Assembly (NCBI RefSeq): GCF_019097595.1
Contig: NC_080717.1
Span: 20,983,836-21,047,835, forward strand
DNA from: Hemibagrus wyckioides
Lineage: Eukaryota > Chordata > Actinopteri > Siluriformes > Bagridae
DNA: 64,000 nucleotides
Direction of reading: 5' to 3'
The notes beneath the pieces were generated by a model that saw nothing but the letters and a program-made list of their open reading frames with translations, was not told the DNA's origin and did no database searches. The position numbers were made by a program, and so were the translations under genes. Shown in pieces: positions 48,805-64,000 of the stretch (positions within the stretch are counted from its first letter, which is position 1; every line of letters starts with the position of its first letter).

Positions 48805-51432
48805 GATTTGGGAATTAGGTGTAATTATAGAATTAATCAATAGAAGGTCCTTACAAAGATAGCAGGATAACTGTGTGTGTGTGTGTGTGTGTTGCTTTCA
48901 AGACTTAGACCTGTCTTAAAGGTTACAAACTCTCCTTCACCTGTCTTAATCTTTTCATTCAATGTGTGTGTGTGTGTGTGTGTGAGAATACACAGTTGTT
49001 GGTGTTTGTTTCAAGCTCAATCTGGAGTAAGAGACGCCCTGTTCCACATCACCCTTCAGACATAGCCATCTGGTCCAGACATCCAGTCCAGTGCATTTCA
49101 CTAGGATGCTCAATCTGTACAAACCACCTCATAAACTCTGTACCAGAGGACAGCAGGGCAAAATCTCCACATAGTAGAGCACCACCGTTAGCTTTACTTA
49201 CACCAGAGTAGCTCAGTGGATGTTAGAATATTGTCCAAGAATGAAAAGCTTAAGACAGATGAAGGAGTGTTCGTTGCCTTTAAGACAGGTCTGAGTCTTG
49301 AAAGCAACACACACACACACACACACACACACATCCAATTAAATTCATTTTCTTTCATCTTTCACCCATATAATTTAGACCCTGTCTGTTTTTCTCATCG
49401 ATGCCATCTGCCTCAAAATTTGTTAAACTGCTTGATCTAACAAAGCAGATGAGGACCTATTTGTAGCCATTGAAGAACTCCTTTTCTCCCTTTTGTCCCC
49501 TTTCCTCCATTACTCTCTCTCTCTTACCAGATGGCATGTATCTGGAGGATATTTATCAGAGTATAAACGCATTACAGGTTTTCCACCTCCTCGGCACCCA
49601 GACCATGAAGGCCTATCACGTCCCACTCAACAGTCTTGCAGATATTTTACTATGCAGTGTTATGAATCATCAATTATCTAATCTGGGCTCGAATGAAAAT
49701 AAACGACTTCCTTTTTTTAGCTGTCATACATTATGTAATGTGCATCCTATGAGTGTCTACTCTGGCTGTGTGAAGAGGCATGTTAGAAGGCAAAAATTGT
49801 GTATCAGGATACAGGGAGATGGAACTGATGTTCCGTGTGTGTGTGTGTGTGTGTGTAAAAACTAGGTTGCCTCTTTTACATTACTGTATTATTACATAAC
49901 ACTCTGCTTGCATAACTCTCTGATGTCCTGTCCCAACAAAGAGCATTAAGACACCACACACTGGGCTCCCTTTAAACACACAGATTATTTTTCCTTTTAT
50001 AGACTATGCTTCTTATTAAATGCCCTTGTGTTGTTCAGCTGGATAGTCTTATCAGTCTCATCAAACCCATTTAAGTTAAGTTGTCTTTGTCACATATACA
50101 TTACAGCACAGTGAAATTCTTTCTTCGCATATCCCATCCTTGGGGGTTGGGGTCAGAGCGCAGGGACAGCCATGATGCAGCGCCCGTGGAGCAGGGTGGG
50201 TAGGGGGCCTTGTTCGAGGGCCCAACAGTGGCAGCTTGGCGGTGCTGGGGCTTGAACCCCCGATCTTCTAGTCAAGAGTCTTAAGCACTTGAGCTACTAC
50301 TGCCCCCATATATGCTGTAATATTCTTCTGGTAATTTTTCTCTTTCAGGGTTCCCTTTCACCCATCCAAAAAAGTCACAAAGTGATGTATGATGCAATAT
50401 TTGCAATAAATACTGCTGTCATATATTTTTATGCTTGCATCAGACTTCGATCACATCTTCTCTTCTCTTCTAGTGTGGTGTGTGTGTGTGTGTGTGTTTT
50501 CCATGTAATTCTAATGTATTTTTCTAGAAAATGCTATGAAATCTTTTGTTGTTCAGGACACATCACTCGTTCTCCCACTGATTTGGGTTCTACCTCAGCA
50601 TTCACACCTCCTCTGAGCATTGACATCTCCTATGTTTTTCAGGTGAGGAACACGAAGGAAGACCAGTTACTGGGCTATAAGGTGGGTTCTGATGAAGGAC
50701 ATGAGCTTCCACACGGGACGGCCACGGCTTCAGATCTCCAGGTCTTCCATATCCCTCAAAAGTGTCTCTGATTGCTTTCTCGGATTCTTTCATTTGCTTC
50801 AGTCATTGCTGAATAAGCGAATTTATGACTAGCAAGTCGCTTTGTATACAGCTCTATTTTTTCATATTTCCAGTTGCATTAAAAAAGTTTCTCAAACATT
50901 AATGCAGAAGTTACCGACCTGCACAGTAACACTAGTAGGAATGTGATTGACGTACTGTGTGCAGACCAGGATGTTGTGGTAAATGTCAGTGTTACCTTAG
51001 AAAGGCTGCCATTAAAACAGCCATTAATGAGCGGGAACTGGTTTCGGTTCGGGGGGGTCCAGAAATGCTGACCTTTCCCTTCTTTGCTCCAGCTGACGTG
51101 CTTTTCAAAGCACAGGGCATTCCATGAACATCATAAGCACAATTACCAGCCTAGATAACAAGTGTTTAGTGTTAAAAGAAAGCTGTTATGATCTAAGATG
51201 TGCCTTAAAGGATGGTCAACCTGTCAAGATTTGAAGTTTGGAATTTCTGTACAATGTTGCTGCAACATGTTTAGTTGTAGGAATGTAAAAAATTCTCATT
51301 CTCAAATTCTCAACAGCCAGCATTGTGAAATTCTTATTGCAGACGATTTTAGACGAAATTTTCCCATATTATTTCGATTCCAGTTCCAACCTTTTTGAAT
51401 GATCTAATAATATTCTCTGATGGCTGTACATA
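47276..51432. other. intergenic, microsatellites and one SINE-like repeat
   Basis: It contains (GA)n at 48,763-48,805, (TG)n at 48,871-48,891, 48,963-48,983 and 49,835-49,857, (CA)n at 49,308-49,333, and the repeat at 50,085-50,307. No exon supported. Confidence 0.6.
50085..50307. mobile_element. teleost SINE-like interspersed repeat, copy 3
   Basis: Same phrase order as 43,568-43,806, including tttgtcacatatacattaca, ttcttcgcatatcccatcct, ggcccaacagtggcagcttg and cttgaacccccgatcttct. Confidence 0.7.
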
Positions 51433-52671
51433 CACTATATTGCCAAAAGTATTCGCTCACCCATCCAAATAATCAGAATCAGGTGTTCCAATCACTTCCA
51501 TGGCCACAGGTGTATAAAATCAAGCACCTAGGCATGCAGACTGTTTTACAAACATTTGTGAAAGAATGGGTCGCTCTCAGGATCTCAGTGAATTCCAGCG
51601 TGGAACTGTGATAGGATGCCACCTGTGCAACAAATCCAGTCGTGAAATTTCCTCGCTCCTAAATATTCCACAGTCACCTGTCAGCTGTATTATAAGAACG
51701 TGGAAGTGTTTGGGAATGACAGCAACTCAGCCACGAAGTGGTAGGCCACGTAAACTGACGGAGCGGGGTCAGCGGATGCTGAGGCGCATAGTGTGAAGAG
51801 GTCGCCAACTTTCTGCAGAGTCAATCGCTACAGACCTCCAAACTTCATGTGGCCTTCAGATTAGCTCAAGAACAGTGCGCAGAGAGCTTCATGGAATGGG
51901 TTTCCATGGCCGAGCAGCTGCATCCAAGCCATACATCACCAAGTGCAATGCAAAGCGTCGGATGCAGTGGTGTAAAGCACGCCGCCACTGGACTCTAGAG
52001 CAGTGGAGACGCGTTCTCTGGAGTGACGAATTGCGCTTCTCCATCTGGCAATCTGATGGACGAGTCTGGGTTTGGCGGAGAACGGTACTTGTCTGACTGC
52101 ATTGTGCCAAGTGTAAAGTTTGGTGGAGGGGGGATTATGGTGTGGGGTTGTTTTTCAGGAGCTGGGCTTGGCCCCTTAGTTCCAGTGAAAGGAACTCTGA
52201 ATGCTTCAGCATACCAAGACATTTTGGACAATTCCATGCTCCCAACTTTGTGGGAACAGTTTGGAGCTGGCCCCTTCCTCTTCCAACATGACTGTGCACC
52301 AGTGCACAAAGCAAGGTCCATAAAGACATGGATGACAGAGTCTGGTGTGGATGAACTTGACTGGCCTGCACAGAGTCCTGACCTCAACCCGATAGAACAC
52401 CTTTGGGATGAATTAGAGCGGAGACTGAGAGCCAGGCCTTCTCGTCCAACATCAGTGTGTGACCTCACAAATGCACTTCTGGAAGAATGGTCAAAAATTC
52501 CCATAGACACACTCCTAAACCTTGTGGACAGCCTTCCCAGAAGAGTTGAAGCTGTTATAGCTGCAAAGGGTGGACCGACGTCATATTGAACCCTATGGAT
52601 TAGGAATGGGATGTCACTTAAGTTCATATGCGAGTCAAGGCAGGTGAGCGAATACTTTTGGCAATATAGTG
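51433..52671 (+). mobile_element. Tc1-like DNA transposon, copy 2 (1,239 bp)
   Basis: The ends are cactatattgccaaaagtat plus tcgctcacc and its reverse complement, with TA outside each end. It is close to identical to copy 1 but in the opposite orientation. The main differences are a deletion of about 8 bp near 52,078 and a small insertion near 52,262. Confidence 0.95.
51566..52589 (+). pseudogene. Tc1-like transposase, stop and frameshift
   Basis: The N-terminal part (MGRSQDLSEF, helix-turn-helix, GRPRKL) runs from 51,566 to a TGA at 51,794-51,796. The same frame resumes and runs through [13 protein letters not shown] (first catalytic Asp) to about 52,078, where roughly 8 bp present in copy 1 are missing and the frame shifts. 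The last part ([26 protein letters not shown]) is open to 52,589 in the shifted frame. Both breaks make it non-functional. The TGA is shared with copy 1 and the deletion is private to this copy. Confidence 0.93.
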
Positions 52672-53540
52672 TATGATCAGACGTCAGAATTTCTCCACAA
52701 TGCTTTATTAAGTTAGCGATAAAGAACACAAGGACACAAAATTCATGTCCTCCATCTCAACAATATCCGTGACATGCACACTAAATGGGAATAAAGACTA
52801 TTCTTTTGACAAAATATTATGAGCTTCTTCGTTTTTTCCACAGCGTTCTGAGTAATCTGAACTCTCACACTGTTTGGAAAACTGGTTGTGTGCTCTTCTA
52901 TGCTCCAGGAATGGGAGCATTGCCACAAAGCCTTCTAAAAGCCCAACCTCTCTGTTAAACACACTATTCTTAATCCTCCTGTTTACTTCGAATTAACCTG
53001 TACACTCCCAAACTATCAGTAATTTCACGCCTGGCACTCAAGCACAATTCTCCTGACGATTCTTTTTTCTCGGGCACTTCTCTCGCACGGCATGTTGTGT
53101 AAGATCTTGCCTCTCTTTCTTCGGAACAAGAAGTTCAATACCCGAAACCTGATATAAGGTTTACTTCAGATTCTTGTTATATATATATATATATATATAT
53201 ATATTTCCAAACACAAAATAGTGTTAGGAAGTATAAAGTATATAGAGAAAAAAATAGAATTGGTATCAAGATTTTCATAATATGTGTTCTGAATTTTTTT
53301 TAAATAGGTCAGAGTAGAATAGCCAGACTGGTCCAAGGCTACAGTAATGTAAATATCTACTGTGGTGAGCAGAAAAGCATCATGTACAGCATGTGAAACC
53401 TTGAGGTGGATGGCCTAACACATCACATTCCACTTGTTTCATCCAAGAACAGGAATCTGAGGCTCGCTTACTTTTAAGAAGTTAAACTACTATATCAAAA
53501 ATGATAAACACTTCTCTTAATATACACTCTAGCATGCATT
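52672..53540. other. intergenic, short (TA)n, no gene seen
   Basis: Unique AT-rich sequence with (TA)n at 53,178-53,204. Confidence 0.6.
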
Positions 53541-54034
53541 ACATAGCCAATTGTTTACGGAAACCTGGCTATAACACTCATTTGTGGGCTTTCCTCAAAA
53601 AGATACCACAAAGCTAAGAGAGCATAGCTGTATAGAATGGCTTTGTATGTTGTAGCATTACAATTTCCCTTCACTGGAACCCAAACATGTTCCAGCATGA
53701 CAATGGAAGAGGAAGATTTTGAGTAGCCTGAACAGAGCCCTGACCTCAACCTCACTGAACACCTTTGGGATGAATTGGAAAGCTGATTGAGCTTCAGGCC
53801 TTCTCACCCTACATCAATGCCTGACCTCACTTTTGCTCCTGTGGCTGAATGAGCAAATTCCCACAGCTATGCTCCAAAATCTAGTGAAAAGCCTTCCCTG
53901 GATAATGGAGGCTATTGTAAGAGTAAAGGGGAACTGGAGGTTATCATAGCGTCAATGAAAGAGCAAAATCTAGAATGAGATGTTCAAAAAGTGCAAGGTG
54001 TAATGGACAGATGTCCAAAAACGTTTGGCCATAG
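53541..54034. mobile_element. degenerate chimeric Tc1-derived element
   Basis: The left end tagccaattgtttacggaaa and the right end aaacgtttggccatag look like decayed inverted termini. The left third reads as a minus-oriented transposase piece (for example catagctgtatagaatggct, then atttcccttcactggaaccc). From about 53,686 the sequence is plus-oriented (TTCCAGCATGACAATG, then CTGACCTCAACC, ending EHLWDEL-like). It is therefore a head-to-head derivative, not a simple deletion. Confidence 0.75.
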
Positions 54035-62921
<8,887 letters not shown>

Positions 62922-62957
<36 letters not shown>

Positions 62958-62961
62958 TCTG

Positions 62962-63041
<80 letters not shown>

Positions 63042-63222
63042 ATCAAACAAGATTATATACGCTTGTGGTTTGGCATTGTAGCCTATAGCCTAGACTTTAT
63101 ATAGACTTGGGGTGGACACTATAGAAAACCTGATGATGATGTAATACATTTCACATGGATTTTTATCTCAAGTACAAGCTCGATCCAGTTGTTTAAAGGC
63201 TTGTCCATATTCTCTAGATCTG

Positions 63223-63294
<72 letters not shown>
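62922..63294. repeat. three (TA)n tracts interleaved with inverted repeat
   Basis: (TA)n at 62,922-62,955, 62,966-63,039 and 63,227-63,294. The second and third are each preceded by the same tagatctgtattta sequence in the same orientation. Confidence 0.95.
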
Positions 63295-63297
<3 letters not shown>

Positions 63298-63381
63298 TTC
63301 TATAGTGTCCACCCCAAGTCTATATAAAGTCTAGGCTATAGGCTACAATGCCAAACCACAAGCGTATATAATCTTGTTTGA
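63043..63381. repeat. perfect 84-bp inverted repeat, 171-bp spacer
   Basis: Arm 1 (63,043-63,126) begins tcaaacaagattatatacgc and ends ggacactatagaa. Arm 2 (63,298-63,381) is its exact reverse complement, beginning ttctatagtgtcc and ending gcgtatataatcttgtttga. I compared the arms base by base and found no mismatch. The spacer contains the third (TA)n tract. Confidence 0.95.
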
Positions 63382-63540
63382 ATTCCGCACGAATGAAGTA
63401 ATTCCAAGAAAAGGCGTCAAATCTCATCTAATTATTTCCCCCCCTAACGATTTTATTAAATTAGATTTGCATTCTTTCTTTCTTTCTTTCTCAGTGCTGG
63501 ACAAAACAAAACACCAACCCAAATCGCTGTGCATATTAAT

Positions 63541-63789
63541 GAGGCGCGAGCGAGCTTTTTAAAAGCTGCCGCTCGCGCGCACGGTCAGATCTGTGGACAG
63601 TCAGTGGTGGAGTCACTTCAACCTGCTTTACTGCTGTAACCTGCTGAGACACGCAAACACACGGAAGTACCAAGTAGACCAGCTTTAACACTGTTTATGT
63701 CACAAGACGTCTTGAAAGGCAGGATATTAAGATTTTAGAGCGCGTGCGTTCGGTGAAGAGAAACCCGGAGCTCCTCAACCTGCACTGGG
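63541..63789 (+). promoter_or_regulatory. cxcl14: putative promoter and 5' leader of cxcl14
   Basis: The sequence changes from AT-rich to GC-rich (gaggcgcgagcgagc and gctcgcgcgcacgg) around a TATA-like tttttaaaag at 63,556-63,565. A start site about 25-35 bp downstream, near 63,590, would leave a leader of roughly 200 bp before the ATG. No upstream ATG in a long frame is obvious. Inferred from position and composition only. Confidence 0.5.
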
Positions 63790-63853
63790 ATGAATCGCTG
63801 CACAGCCGCGTTACTTCTGTTGGTCATTGCAGTTTATTCGCTGAACACAGAAG
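63790..63853 (+). CDS. cxcl14: first coding exon of cxcl14 (signal peptide), gene continues off window
   Basis: The ATG at 63,790 opens MNRCTAALLLLVIAVYSLNT-E. It is a hydrophobic secretory leader with polar ends, as in a first chemokine exon. It stops with one base (g) of the next codon at a good donor, g|gtaaac. From memory, fish CXCL14 begins with nearly these residues and its first intron falls at the end of the leader, so cxcl14 is the likeliest identity. CXCL14 is a secreted CXC-type chemokine. The mature part with the CxC cysteines is outside the window, so the call rests on 21 residues. The base before the ATG at -3 is G, an acceptable start context. It lies on the same strand as slit3, 34.5 kb after its stop. 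Confidence 0.7.
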
Positions 63854-64000
63854 GTAAACAGTGTTTGCATTACTTTTGGGTTTTTTTTTATGTCTCAGAC
63901 TAAAATATATTGCAAGTACAATATGCTACATTCTCAGAAAAACAGCCCTAATAAACTGGATCTTTTACCTGTTATCACTGGGGTGGACTTGGACTTGGAC
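63854..64000. other. cxcl14: first intron of cxcl14 (partial)
   Basis: It begins gtaaacagtg and is AT-rich to the end of the window. No acceptor is reached. Confidence 0.55.

Overview
The window is teleost genomic DNA. It has large introns, GT-AG splicing, dense dinucleotide microsatellites, Tc1/mariner-type DNA transposons flanked by TA, and tRNA-derived SINE-like repeats. The repeat flavour suggests an otophysan fish, possibly a catfish, but that is an inference. No prokaryotic features are present.

Region 1 (about 1-30,400, + strand) holds the 3' half of a Slit gene. I read thirteen coding exons between 738 and 29,281. All splice phases agree. They encode about 696 residues: the last leucine-rich repeat and LRR C-terminal cap of the fourth LRR domain, six EGF modules, a laminin G domain, three more EGF modules and a C-terminal cystine knot ending in TAA. 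Phrases such as [24 protein letters not shown] and PPPM.LLQ.TSPCDQ fit SLIT3 better than SLIT1 or SLIT2, so I call it slit3. The upstream signal peptide and LRR domains 1-3 lie outside the window. The introns carry a SINE that has expanded into a 31-bp minisatellite (3.3-4.7 kb), a duplicated intronic block (15-17 kb), a 19-bp tandem array (18.4-18.8 kb) and a short Tc1-type element 38 bp after an exon.

Region 2 (about 30.4-63.5 kb) is a gene-free interval of roughly 33 kb. It contains two nearly full-length Tc1-like elements (34.6 and 51.4 kb), several degenerate Tc1 derivatives, a tRNA-related SINE, a LINE tail, long (TA)n tracts and some complex, non-repetitive stretches that could be regulatory.

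Region 3 (about 63.5-64.0 kb, + strand) has a TATA-like promoter region, a 5' leader and a first coding exon. That exon encodes a secretory signal peptide (MNRCTAALLLLVIAVYSLNTE) that I recognise as the start of the chemokine cxcl14; the rest lies beyond the window. A perfect 84-bp inverted repeat embedded in (TA)n tracts sits a few hundred bases upstream.

Slit3 is a secreted Robo ligand for axon and cell guidance, and CXCL14 is a secreted chemokine. They are neighbours on the same strand, but nothing in the sequence shows a functional link.
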